Source: an uncultured Rubripirellula sp.
Lineage (GTDB): Bacteria; Planctomycetota; Planctomycetia; Pirellulales; Pirellulaceae
DNA length: 64,000 bases
Direction of reading: 5' to 3'
Assembly (NCBI GenBank): GCA_938045805.1
Contig: CALIBL010000019.1
Location: forward strand, 1 to 64,000
The notes beneath the pieces were generated by a model. That model saw nothing but the letters and a program-made list of their open reading frames with translations, had not been told where the DNA came from and did not search any database. Shown in pieces: positions 47,315 to 56,462 of this stretch. How positions within the stretch are numbered: the first letter of the stretch is position 1; each line of letters begins with the position of its first letter. The translations under genes and the position numbers were made by a program.

Positions 47315-48478
47315 TTAATTGGGCGTGTCCTGGCCAATCAGCGTTGCTATCTGTCCCGCAAGTGTGTTGACAGAACCCTTCCCATCGGGATGGAGTCGAC
47401 TACTGAGAAACACAAAGATTCGATCTTTTCCTGGGTCGATCCAGAAGACCGTCCCCGTGAAACCGCCGTGGCCGAACGCTTCGTCCGAAAGATTGTCGCC
47501 TCGATTACTTGAGTAGGGGGATTGGTGGTCCCAGCCATAGGTTCTCGTTCCCCTTGGTGTCTCGCGAGGCGTGGTCATGACTCCGAAGGTTGCCGGGTTC
47601 AATACTTCTGGATGCGTTTTGCCTCGATGAAGCATCGCCTGACCAAAGATAGCCAGATCGCGTGCGGTTGAAAACAGTCCAGCGTGACCGGCGATTCCAC
47701 CCATCAGGTGAGCGCGAGGATCGTGTACTTCACCTCGCATCCATTTACCATCTCTCTTTTCTGTCGCAGCGGATCGATCCCTCAGTTGCGAGGAGGGTAG
47801 AAATCCCGTTTCTTTCATTCCGAGTGGTTCATAGATCTGTTGTCGAGTGAATTGATCAAGATTGACACCCGAAACTTTCTCAACCAGTTTCCCAAGAACG
47901 ATGAAGCCAACGTCGCTGTACATGAAGCGCTCGCCGCGTTTGGCTGACATCTTGAGATTGCAAATGTTTTCCCAAGCAACTTCAGGACCTTCTTGGTAAT
48001 CCTTCAACGAGTTGTCTGGAATCAATCCTCCGGTGTGAAGCATCAGTTCTGACACCAGGATGGACTCTTTGCCGTGCCCCGTAAATTCAGGAAGGTATTT
48101 TGATGCCGGTTGATCTAACGCGACTTTACCTTCTTGAACCAAATGCATGACCGCAGTTGCAGTTGCAACGGGTTTTGTAATCGAAGCTAAATCAAAGATG
48201 GTGTCCTTCGTCATTCGTTCCGCATGATCGCTTTGTAAACGATAGCCAAATGCTTTTTCATACAGGATGCTGTCGTGATTAGCGACCAGCACCACCGCGC
48301 CTGCCATTTGGCCGTCTAGAATCCCTTTTTCAACCAGTTCGGTGATCGCTGCATCGTGTCGGTAACTTTCAGGTTCCAATGCGATGCACGGTGAGTGCAG
48401 ATTGAGAACGATCGTTGTGAACGCTAGTGTGAGCAGCAAGCAAGAAAGTGAAGTGCCAATCGCGAAATATTTAAGCAC
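47315..48478 (-). CDS. Serine hydrolase of the class C beta-lactamase/esterase fold
   Basis: A 387-residue secreted hydrolase with a signal peptide (about 1-33). The nucleophile motif S99-I-T-K102 is in FDLASITKPVAT, the second motif is Y187-S-D (in place of the classical YxN, a variant common in this family) and the third is HGGFTGT near the C-terminus. Such proteins act as esterases, D-aminopeptidases or penicillin-binding protein relatives; a beta-lactam resistance role cannot be inferred. It follows the sulfatase gene's upstream side on the same strand. Confidence 0.9.
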   Translation of the reverse strand: MLKYFAIGTSLSCLLLTLAFTTIVLNLHSPCIALEPESYRHDAAITELVEKGILDGQMAGAVVLVANHDSILYEKAFGYRLQSDHAERMTKDTIFDLASITKPVATATAVMHLVQEGKVALDQPASKYLPEFTGHGKESILVSELMLHTGGLIPDNSLKDYQEGPEVAWENICNLKMSAKRGERFMYSDVGFIVLGKLVEKVSGVNLDQFTRQQIYEPLGMKETGFLPSSQLRDRSAATEKRDGKWMRGEVHDPRAHLMGGIAGHAGLFSTARDLAIFGQAMLHRGKTHPEVLNPATFGVMTTPRETPRGTRTYGWDHQSPYSSNRGDNLSDEAFGHGGFTGTVFWIDPGKDRIFVFLSSRLHPDGKGSVNTLAGQIATLIGQDTPN

Positions 48479-48566
48479 CTGTCGTACATCCGTTAGTGGT
48501 GAGTCTTTTAGATGGGAAAATCTTGGTCATTAGTTTAGCGGATGATTGCGTGCTGAAGTGTGATGG

Positions 48567-49574
48567 CTAACCTTCAAGATGGTTGCTTTCGTTTGTTTCA
48601 ATCGCACCGACGCTACCTTCCGCAATTCTTTTTGCAGGAGGGAAAACGCGATGCGGATGCCAGCGATCGTCTTTGATTCGCAGAAGGGCTGCTAATTCCC
48701 CTGTTTCAGTTAACGCTGCTAGTTCCGGAACTGAGATGGAAGGAGCGTTCAACGGATGAGTTTGACTCAGGCGAGTGCTTTTGGTGCAGTTTGCCAAGGT
48801 AGGCCCCTGGGTTGATTGGATGTCAATGAACTGTCCGTAATACGCTTGTTTGATTTCTCTTGTTGAGAGGATAACTTGAGGTAAGTGCTGGACGGCCAGT
48901 GTCGGTGGCAAAAGGTGATCGCTCAGATTCCCGTCTTTGATGGCTGCAGTATCAATCGAATCAGCTTCGTGAAAAGGACCGATCTCGGTCCTTTTCAAAG
49001 CGGTCATGATGGCAAAGGTTCCCACTTTTTTTGCCATGTCGGCACCGATGGATCGGATGTAGGTTCCTGATCCACAGGTGATTTCTAGGGTGAGGTTAGG
49101 GTAAGAGTAATGATGGATGATGATTTCATCGACTTGTACCTCGCGACTTGGCATATCAAAAGTCTCGCCGTTTCTAGCTCGCTCATAAGCACGTTTCCCA
49201 TCAACGTGTATGGCCGAGAAGGCGGAGGGGGTTTGTCGGATCCGGCCAATCATGCTTCGCGCCGCGTCATCGATGCTTTGCCGATTAGGTATCGGTAGAC
49301 CTTCAGGGCAGGTGCTTTCGGTCTCGATGTCTTCTGATGGGCTGTGTTCACCAAGCCTGAACTCACCGATGTATCGCTTGGGATACGCTTGGACATGCGT
49401 CACTAATTTTGCGGCTGGACCCAATCCGAGGACAAGGACACCTGTTGCGAGCGGGTCGAGTGTGCCTGCGTGACCTACTTTGACTTTTCGTAAACGTCGC
49501 TGCACAAGGTTCACGACATCTCGCGATGTCATACCGCTTGGTTTGTTGCAATTAAGAAATCCGAACCAAGTCAT
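48567..49574 (-). CDS. truB: tRNA pseudouridine(55) synthase
   Basis: Makes pseudouridine 55 in the T loop of tRNAs. The N-terminus LNCNKPSGMTSRDVVNLVQ and the catalytic block VGHAGTLDPLATGVLVLGLG (Asp in TLDP) are intact; ITCGSGTYIRSIGADM follows. The C-terminal part is longer than in short TruB forms and ends with a tail of about 70 residues including a possible PUA-like segment. It is usually next to rbfA and infB, which are not seen here. Confidence 0.94.
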   Translation of the reverse strand: MTWFGFLNCNKPSGMTSRDVVNLVQRRLRKVKVGHAGTLDPLATGVLVLGLGPAAKLVTHVQAYPKRYIGEFRLGEHSPSEDIETESTCPEGLPIPNRQSIDDAARSMIGRIRQTPSAFSAIHVDGKRAYERARNGETFDMPSREVQVDEIIIHHYSYPNLTLEITCGSGTYIRSIGADMAKKVGTFAIMTALKRTEIGPFHEADSIDTAAIKDGNLSDHLLPPTLAVQHLPQVILSTREIKQAYYGQFIDIQSTQGPTLANCTKSTRLSQTHPLNAPSISVPELAALTETGELAALLRIKDDRWHPHRVFPPAKRIAEGSVGAIETNESNHLEG

Positions 49575-49748
49575 GTTAGAGCAGTACCTTGCAGGGCTTC
49601 TCGAAGTAATTGGTCATCGTTAGTCTTACAGCGTACGGGGCGAGTCCGATTTTTCGGTGCGAGCGATTGGAATTGTCCGCCATCAAATGGGTTTTTAAGA
49701 GATCCGTTTGATTGATACAACCTGACGTTTCGTCACTGAGGAAAGATA

Positions 49749-50279
49749 ATGCCCTCCAATAAAAATGAAACCGTTCTACTCCGTGGTAATCGATTCAACG
49801 TGCATTTGATGCACCTCGAGGGAAGCGATGGCAAGACTTACGAGCGTGAGGTGATACGACATCCTGGTGCAGTCGTGCTGGTTCCCGTTCTTGATTCTGA
49901 ACATGTGGTTCTGATTGAGAACTCACGCCCAACGGTGGGTGAGACGTTACTCGAATTGCCTGCCGGTACGATGGACTGGGAGGAAGCACCTGAGGCGACT
50001 GCCGTGAGGGAATTAGCCGAGGAGACGGGGTACCGAGCGGAACGCTACACATTACTGCATGAGTTTTACTCCGCTCCCGGTATTAGCGATGAATTAATGT
50101 ATCTCTATGTCGCCGAGGGTCTTACCGCCGGCGAACATGCTAGAGAGGCAGTTGAAGAGATTGAGAATCGAATTGCTTCACGATCTGAAATCATTCAGTG
50201 GATCCATGAAGGGCGGATTCGTGATGGCAAGACCCTGATCGGCTTGTACGCTTTCTTGCACTCACCAAAATTCCAATGA
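49749..50279 (+). CDS. NUDIX hydrolase, ADP-ribose pyrophosphatase-like
   Basis: A 176-residue hydrolase of nucleoside diphosphates linked to another group, likely ADP-ribose or an ADP-sugar. The NUDIX box is complete: G-x5-E-x7-REL-x-EE-x-G, read in LPAGTMDWEEAPEATAVREL and AEETGYRAE. The later FYSAPGISDELMYLYVAEGL is typical of the ADP-ribose pyrophosphatase group. ATG 49749 follows GAGGAAAG within ten bases, a good ribosome-binding site. It converges on rlmKL. Confidence 0.92.
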   Translation: MPSNKNETVLLRGNRFNVHLMHLEGSDGKTYEREVIRHPGAVVLVPVLDSEHVVLIENSRPTVGETLLELPAGTMDWEEAPEATAVRELAEETGYRAERYTLLHEFYSAPGISDELMYLYVAEGLTAGEHAREAVEEIENRIASRSEIIQWIHEGRIRDGKTLIGLYAFLHSPKFQ

Positions 50280-50363
50280 CTTGCTCGGCGTGCGATGCTG
50301 TCTCGATCCCTTTGCTCCTGGAGCAGGGACTTGCTTCTACGTTTCTGCTACCAGCGATGCGCC

Positions 50364-52670
50364 CTAGCGAACGAGTCTCCAGCACCGATGAATTCGCCGG
50401 TTGCGGAAATCTTCTGGAACCGTCTGGCGGGAGATCTCGTGAGCTTCACTCAGATCGAGATTCTCAGGTTGGAACTTAAATCTGCGAAAATTGGTCGAGA
50501 AGTAAATAACACCGCCGGGGATGACTAACGGCAAGACGCGTTCCAGCAATTGTTCTGCTTGACCCTGAACGGTCCAGTCTTTCTCAGTTCGCTTGCTGTT
50601 GGAAAAAGTGGGTGGATCGATGACCACCAAATCATAGGTCGGTTTTACGGGGTGATCTTGGATGAATTGCATGGTGTCTTGATGGATGAACTGGTGCTGA
50701 TCGCCATCGAGTCCATTAATCGCAAGATTTGATTTGGCCCAATCCAAATAGTTTCGAGAAAGGTCAACGCTGACGGTGCTCTTTGCATCGCCATCCGCGG
50801 CATAGACGGTGAAGGACCCCGTGTAGCAGAACAGGTTGAGGAAATGTTTTCCTTTTGCTTGATCTCGCACCAGTCCGCGAGTGATTCGATGATCAAGAAA
50901 GAGTCCGGTGTCAACATAGTCAGCAAGATTGACCAAAAATTTGAGTCCACCCTCTCTAACCTCTTTCCGTATAAACGTCTCAGCAACTTTGTCATGCTGA
51001 GTTTTACCTTTTTGCCTTCCACGACGTTTCAGGTAGATGTTCTGTTTTGAGACGTTTAATCCGTCAGCGGCTGTTTGTGCCATCAGATCCAACCAGTTGC
51101 CGTGCTCCGCGGGATCCCTCTCGTGCGGCCGATCGTATTCGGTGATATGAATGGAGTCTTCGTAAAGATCGACAACGAGGGGGATTTCTGGGATATCTCT
51201 CTCGTAGATTCGATAGCAGGTAATGCCGCGTTTGGCGGGCCATTTTCGGAGGTGCTTTGCTCGCTTTCGAATTCGACTGGCAAACAGCTCAGCTTGTTCT
51301 CGTGATTTTGTGGACAGTTCACCAAAGGCAGCTGGACCCGATGCGTGCTCGTAGCGTGGTTCATGTTTGGTTTGATGATGAGGATCGGTATCCTTTGGTT
51401 CTGCTAAATCGTGTCCTTTCCGCTGAACCTCCGCAGTGGTATTGGATCCATTAGCAGTGGCCGCAGTGGAGGTGTTGCTTGCAGAGTCTTCGGGGTCTTT
51501 CTCGCCGTTGTGCGGCGAGTTGGTGACGGGCTTAGGCCCATGGAATTGAAAGTAGGTCATCGGTGCACCGCCGCTGTAAAGCTTGCGGCGTCGATCCGCT
51601 GGGCGCCCGAGCAGTGACTCAAGTTTTCTGAAATCGGCTAGGACATAGTGTGACCAGGTCGGGAGCCGTCTGAAGAGATCGGGGAGTTGGTGATAGTAGT
51701 CATCGCGTTCACGAATCGACGAAAAATGTTCTTCAGCTGGCGGGACGGCCACTAAGCATCCGAATCGTCTTTGGTTTCTGATTTGATGCAGATCTGCGCG
51801 GTCGAAATGAATTGCGTCCGTCACTCCGGCAAATTTTGCGTTTGCTCGCGCTTTGGTCAGCATTCGGTCATCGTGGTCAAACGCAAGAATTCGAGTTTCG
51901 AGTTTGTCTTCGGATTGGCTTTCAGCTTCGTTGCGTAATTCACGAGAAAGTGACAACGACTCAGGGGACCAATCTTCACATGCGAAAGATCTACCGAGCC
52001 CCGGAGCCCTATTCAAGCCAATCATTGCAGCTTCGATCGCAATGGTAGCACCTCGGCAAAACGGCGTTACCAGCGGTCGTCCGCTACGCCAGTAGCTCAG
52101 CATGATCAGCGCAGCCGCAAGGGTTTCTTTGATCTGAGGAGATGAGCCGGCTTGATGGTAACCTCGCCGGTTCAAGCCAACCCCCGTTGTGTCGATTGTT
52201 AATGTTGCGTGATCTTTAAGAAGAGTGAAATCCACTCGAAAGCTGGCTCCATTTTCTGGCAGTTCCGTGTGTTGGAAATCACGGAGTAAGGATTGGGCGA
52301 TTGCTTTCTTGATTGCACGTTGGCAGGCGGGAACGCTCGTGAGCTGCGAGCGGATACATCGTCCACTCACGGGAAATTGACCATCGGCTGCGATGTAGGG
52401 TGTCCAATCCAGATCACGAGTCGATTCAAAAAGAGCATCAAAGTTGGGGGCGGGAAAGTCGCCCACCTTGATCAGGATCCGGTCCGCGGTTCGCAGCCAC
52501 AGATTCGATTTGAGAATCGCTCGATGATCTCCTTCAAAGGCGACTCGTCCGGGTTCCACGACTTTTGCCGGTAATTGGAGCGATTCTAATTCGCGGCGGA
52601 GAAGCGACTCGAGCCCAAAGGCGCAGGTGGCGAGAAGTTGGTGTCGGATATTGGTTCGTGCGTGATTCAT
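50364..52670 (-). CDS. rlmKL: RlmKL-type fused 23S rRNA methyltransferase with degenerate RlmL half
   Basis: A 768-residue two-enzyme fusion. The N-terminal THUMP and RlmL part (1-380) should methylate G2445, but its SAM motif reads TPFCRGATIAIEAA (about 202-215, family DPxCGSGT) and the catalytic NPPYGER is replaced by VAVPPAEEHF (307-316). A low-complexity linker (380-450) leads to the RlmK half, which is intact with NLFCYTGSFTVYAA, DQHQFIHQDTM and VIDPPTFSNSKR, for m7G2069. So this enzyme probably makes only the second modification. The RlmL half may keep an RNA-binding role. Confidence 0.85.
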   Translation of the reverse strand: MNHARTNIRHQLLATCAFGLESLLRRELESLQLPAKVVEPGRVAFEGDHRAILKSNLWLRTADRILIKVGDFPAPNFDALFESTRDLDWTPYIAADGQFPVSGRCIRSQLTSVPACQRAIKKAIAQSLLRDFQHTELPENGASFRVDFTLLKDHATLTIDTTGVGLNRRGYHQAGSSPQIKETLAAALIMLSYWRSGRPLVTPFCRGATIAIEAAMIGLNRAPGLGRSFACEDWSPESLSLSRELRNEAESQSEDKLETRILAFDHDDRMLTKARANAKFAGVTDAIHFDRADLHQIRNQRRFGCLVAVPPAEEHFSSIRERDDYYHQLPDLFRRLPTWSHYVLADFRKLESLLGRPADRRRKLYSGGAPMTYFQFHGPKPVTNSPHNGEKDPEDSASNTSTAATANGSNTTAEVQRKGHDLAEPKDTDPHHQTKHEPRYEHASGPAAFGELSTKSREQAELFASRIRKRAKHLRKWPAKRGITCYRIYERDIPEIPLVVDLYEDSIHITEYDRPHERDPAEHGNWLDLMAQTAADGLNVSKQNIYLKRRGRQKGKTQHDKVAETFIRKEVREGGLKFLVNLADYVDTGLFLDHRITRGLVRDQAKGKHFLNLFCYTGSFTVYAADGDAKSTVSVDLSRNYLDWAKSNLAINGLDGDQHQFIHQDTMQFIQDHPVKPTYDLVVIDPPTFSNSKRTEKDWTVQGQAEQLLERVLPLVIPGGVIYFSTNFRRFKFQPENLDLSEAHEISRQTVPEDFRNRRIHRCWRLVR

Positions 52671-53023
52671 GAGGATTTAGAACCGGCAAGGTTCCATCGT
52701 GTGCTAGTCCTATCCTGATCACTTGATGAATGGCAGTTAGGATAATTGCGAGTTGGTTGCCGCGTGGATTCGAACGCATTCACGCAACGCGGCTTTCGGC
52801 GTGAACTTGGTACCTTTCTCGCTTGATCAACGTTATCGCAGTGACTCGTTTGTGTCGATTTCCATCGATTTGAGAACGATCATGAAGGTTTCAGCAATTA
52901 AATCGTCATCACACACCATAATCTCAGAGCAGATCGCTTCACCTCTGGTGGTTGCTGTGGGATGATACCGCCTACCCTCAGCAATCCGTAATGCCGTTTC
53001 TTCGCACCCGTGAGTGCAGCTGA
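52671..53023. other. Intergenic stretch without a recognised gene
   Basis: A 353-bp gap between divergent genes, expected to contain two promoters. A tRNA-like T-loop sequence on the minus strand near 52757 does not form a proper stem. Nothing else is recognised. Confidence 0.35.
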
Positions 53024-54037
53024 ATGAAGTCGATCCTCCCCATTATTGATTCAGGCCAGAGCACAGGTCTAGTAGAACCTTTTTTAGAAAAGTTGATGGC
53101 TGAGGGGCAGCCACTGGTTCGGCAGTCGATTACCGATTTGCAAATCAATCTTGGCAAGCTTTGCAATCAAGCGTGCACTCACTGCCATGTCGAAGCGGGT
53201 CCCACCAAGACACGTGAGAACATGGACTCTCGTACCGCGGATCGAGTGATCGAACTTGCGAAGGGGTGTTCGCAAATTAAAACGATCGACTTGACGGGCG
53301 GCGCACCAGAATTGAATCCCAATTTTCGAAGAATGGTTCGGGCATTTCGAGAAATGGATTTGCGAGTGATTGATCGATGCAACCTGACCGTCTTGTCAGA
53401 GCCGGGGATGGAGTGGCTTGCGGACTTCTTGCGAGAACAACAGGTGGATGTGGTGGCATCCCTGCCTTGCTACCTTGAGGATAATGTTGACCTGCAGCGT
53501 GGTTCTGGCGTCTTCAAGCGGAGTATCGAGGGGCTGCTTCGATTGAACTCATTGGGATTTGGACAGCCCGAATCCGATTTGTCTTTGAATCTTGTTTTCA
53601 ATCCGACGGGACCCTCTCTACCGCCCGATCAAAAAACGCTTGAGAAGGCTTATCAAACCGAGTTGTATCAGCGTTATGGGATTCGTTTTAATCACTTGCT
53701 GACGATCACGAACTTGCCAGTAAAACGATTCGCCAAGTTCTTGAGCAAGCGTGGTGAGCTAGAAAATTATTTTCAATTACTTGAGCGTAACTTTAATCCA
53801 GTCGCCGCCAATCACGTGATGTGCAAGACGCTACTTTCGATTAGTTGGGATGGTAAGCTCTATGATTGTGATTTTAACCAGATGTTGGATTTGGGCTTGG
53901 GGGCGTCGGGTCCAAGAACGATCTGGGACATCGATGATTTAAATGAGCTCACTGAGCAGTCCATTTGTGTGGCAGATCACTGTTATGCATGTACCGCGGG
54001 TGCCGGTAGCAGTTGCGGCGGCGCGACCACAAATTAA
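53024..54037 (+). CDS. arsS: Radical SAM protein, ArsS-like (arsenosugar biosynthesis)
   Basis: A 337-residue radical SAM enzyme. The cluster motif is C47-NQA-C51-TH-C54 in a CNQACTHCHVEAGP block, with a Cys-rich C-terminus (CVADHCYACTAGAGSSCGG) for a further cluster. These match the ArsS-like family thought to link 5'-deoxyadenosine to dimethylated arsenic on the way to arsenosugars. An ArsM-like methyltransferase gene follows 35 bp downstream on the same strand, which supports the assignment. The family call is good, the arsenic role is inferred from pairing. Confidence 0.82.
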   Translation: MKSILPIIDSGQSTGLVEPFLEKLMAEGQPLVRQSITDLQINLGKLCNQACTHCHVEAGPTKTRENMDSRTADRVIELAKGCSQIKTIDLTGGAPELNPNFRRMVRAFREMDLRVIDRCNLTVLSEPGMEWLADFLREQQVDVVASLPCYLEDNVDLQRGSGVFKRSIEGLLRLNSLGFGQPESDLSLNLVFNPTGPSLPPDQKTLEKAYQTELYQRYGIRFNHLLTITNLPVKRFAKFLSKRGELENYFQLLERNFNPVAANHVMCKTLLSISWDGKLYDCDFNQMLDLGLGASGPRTIWDIDDLNELTEQSICVADHCYACTAGAGSSCGGATTN

Positions 54038-54072
54038 AAAGTATGCAAGAAGTTAGATGAAGGTTAAGAAGG

Positions 54073-55236
54073 ATGTCGAGCGAGAACAAAACTTTAGACA
54101 CGGTCTCGGCTGTCGAGCAGCGTTACTCAGCGGCAGCTGAGGAGCGTGAGGCTGCGTTGTGCTGTCCTGTCGATTACGACGCGCAATATCTTCGAGTGAT
54201 TCCACAGGAGGTCATCGAACGGGATTACGGTTGTGGTGATCCATCTAAATACCTCAACCCCGGCGAGACGGTACTGGATCTCGGTAGCGGTGGCGGGAAG
54301 ATCTGTTTTATTGCGTCTCAAGTTGTCGGAGCTGAAGGCAAAGTGATAGGTGTCGACGTTAACGACACGATGTTGGATCTTGCGAGGAGTAGCCAAGCTG
54401 AGGTGGCGGAGAAGATTGGATACTCCAATGTGGAGTTCAAGAGAGGAAAGATTCAAGACCTCGCAATCGACCGCGATAAATTGGATCAATACATCGTGGA
54501 TCATCCTGTCGCCAGCGAGGTGGATTTACGTCAGCTCGAATCGTTCATCGCGGAAATGCGCACCACTGAACCAATGATCGCCGATGATTCGATCGACGTG
54601 GTGGTCAGTAACTGCGTTTTGAATCTCGTGGATTCCAACGAAAAAGAACAGCTTTTCCGCGAACTGTATCGAGTTTTGAAGCCTGGGGGTCGCGCTGTGA
54701 TCAGTGACATTGTGAGTGATGAACTGGTCCCAATGTCAATGCAAAATGACGCCGAGCTTTGGAGCGGATGCATCTCGGGTGCTTTCCAAGAGCAGGCATT
54801 TCTTCGTGCATTTGAGCAGGTCGGTTTTAGTGGCATTGAAATCGCTGTCTATCAAGAAAATCCTTGGCAAGTGGTTGAGGGAATTGAATTTCGTTCGGTT
54901 ACGGTGATTGCCTATAAAAATCCACTTGGTTCGTGCAATGATTACAACGAAGCGGTGATCTATCGGGGACCGTTCACCGAGGTAACCGACGATGACGGCC
55001 ATGTGTATCGTCGAGGTCAGCGCAGCAAGGTTTGTCGAAGCACCTACGAGCGTCTTTCGCGACCTCCTTACCAAGACGGATTTATTCTTGTACCACCGCA
55101 TCGAGCAATCACCGATGAACAGGCTAAGCCGATGGAGTGCACCGGCGAGGAACGAAAACCAAGCGAAACCAAAGGTAAGGGCTACAACCTGACGATTCTT
55201 GGCGATTCTTGTTGTGAGCCTGGCGAATGCTGCTAA
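54073..55236 (+). CDS. arsM: ArsM-like SAM-dependent methyltransferase
   Basis: A 387-residue class I methyltransferase. ETVLDLGSGGGKICFIA is SAM motif I, VDVNDTMLDLAR motif II and VSNCVLNLV a Cys-containing block corresponding to the conserved arsenic-binding Cys region; LCCPVDYDAQYL near the N-terminus supplies another Cys pair. The tail ends GDSCCEPGECC. Together this resembles the arsenite methyltransferases found beside arsS. It should methylate trivalent arsenic. RBS AAGGATG overlaps its ATG region. Confidence 0.85.
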   Translation: MSSENKTLDTVSAVEQRYSAAAEEREAALCCPVDYDAQYLRVIPQEVIERDYGCGDPSKYLNPGETVLDLGSGGGKICFIASQVVGAEGKVIGVDVNDTMLDLARSSQAEVAEKIGYSNVEFKRGKIQDLAIDRDKLDQYIVDHPVASEVDLRQLESFIAEMRTTEPMIADDSIDVVVSNCVLNLVDSNEKEQLFRELYRVLKPGGRAVISDIVSDELVPMSMQNDAELWSGCISGAFQEQAFLRAFEQVGFSGIEIAVYQENPWQVVEGIEFRSVTVIAYKNPLGSCNDYNEAVIYRGPFTEVTDDDGHVYRRGQRSKVCRSTYERLSRPPYQDGFILVPPHRAITDEQAKPMECTGEERKPSETKGKGYNLTILGDSCCEPGECC

Positions 55237-55396
55237 TCAGTATTTGTTGAAATCACGTTGGATGTTCAGCTGAAAGGTGCGTTGAAGCTCAGGTCGAGTT
55301 CCTTACTCGATTTTGCAAGGAAATTAGTCCAGATCTTAGGCCGATTCAGCAGTGTGTCTCACTGAACGCAATTTGGGTCTCTTAGGGAGCATCGTT

Positions 55397-56209
55397 TTGG
55401 ATTTAGGTTTGAATGATGGTTCTGTGTTGGTCACCGGCGCCGCAGCTGGGATCGGTCTCGAGGTCGCAAAGCAATTTGCCAAAGAAGGTTGCGACCTGAT
55501 CCTGTGGGATCAATCATCCAATATCCACGAGGTGGGGCAAAGCCTTGCCGCGCAATATTCAATCTCGGTCAAAACATCTCGAATCGATGTTGCTAATGAG
55601 GCAGAGGTGAATCGAGCGACGGAGGATCTGACAGATTCCCAGATGGTACCATTGAAGTATATCGTTCATGCGGCGGCAGTCGGTTCAGGGTGCTTTGGCT
55701 TTCCATTTACCCGATTGAATCCATCCGACTGGCTCAAGCCGCTACAGGTCAACCTGATGGGGATGGTTAACCTCGCTCATGCCGTTGCACCAATCTTGGT
55801 CAAGCAAACCACGGGAAGCTTCGTCATGATCGGTTCTGTTGCGGGACAAATTGGATCGCAAACGGACCCGCCGTACAGTGCTACCAAAGCGGCGAATATC
55901 AATTTTACCCAGTGCATGGCCAAAGATCTTGCTCCTCACGGAATTCGGGTGAACATGGTTTGTCCGGGAATGGTGAAGACGGATCTGATGCGTTCGGTTT
56001 GGGAAAGCTGGTCGCGGTTGCAGGATGAAGCGACCGACATCACTTATGAGCGTTGGGTTGATGAAAAAGTAAAAGCGATGATTCCGTTGGGGAACATGCA
56101 GAACGCTGAAGATATTGCAAATATGGTGCTATTTCTATCTTCACGGTGCGCTTCTCAGGTCACTGGACAGATCATCAATGTGGACGGTGGATACGTGATG
56201 CATTGGTAA
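55397..56209 (+). CDS. Short-chain dehydrogenase/reductase
   Basis: A classical SDR of about 270 residues. The cofactor motif is VLVTGAAAGIGLEVAK, catalytic Ser in IGSVAG and Tyr/Lys in YSATKAANINF (YxxxK); the C-terminal GQIINVDGGYVMHW closes the fold. The start is taken as TTG 55397 because AGGGAG lies 7 bases upstream; GTG 55352 is a possible longer start. It lies 160 bp after the arsM-like gene on the same strand, so membership in the arsenic set is possible but unproven. Confidence 0.9.
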   Translation: MDLGLNDGSVLVTGAAAGIGLEVAKQFAKEGCDLILWDQSSNIHEVGQSLAAQYSISVKTSRIDVANEAEVNRATEDLTDSQMVPLKYIVHAAAVGSGCFGFPFTRLNPSDWLKPLQVNLMGMVNLAHAVAPILVKQTTGSFVMIGSVAGQIGSQTDPPYSATKAANINFTQCMAKDLAPHGIRVNMVCPGMVKTDLMRSVWESWSRLQDEATDITYERWVDEKVKAMIPLGNMQNAEDIANMVLFLSSRCASQVTGQIINVDGGYVMHW

Positions 56210-56462
56210 ATGTTTCGCCGCTTTTCAGAGATCATTCCAAAACCGATCCACGAAATTCGTTATGCTTAGCGGTCGCAAAATCAGCCGAGATTGAAGTCGC
56301 GGGATTAGGTCGATTTTGTTTGGTGGACTGTCCGTGACTACGGAGGCGGTGATTCTGAGAACATCGGGACCGCCCCTTAGGGTCCGCTTCATTTACTCAT
56401 TGCCTAAACGAATGGATGGAATCATTCGTGGCTCCAAAGTGTCTGTTGAATTTGAGGTAGTA

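Noticed and set aside
47315..48478. Beta-lactam resistance gene
   Set aside because: The fold is shared with many esterases and peptidases; nothing in the sequence points to beta-lactam hydrolysis.
52740..52800. tRNA gene on the minus strand
   Set aside because: A GTTCGAATC T-loop-like string is present, but its flanking arms do not pair and no acceptor or anticodon stem was found.
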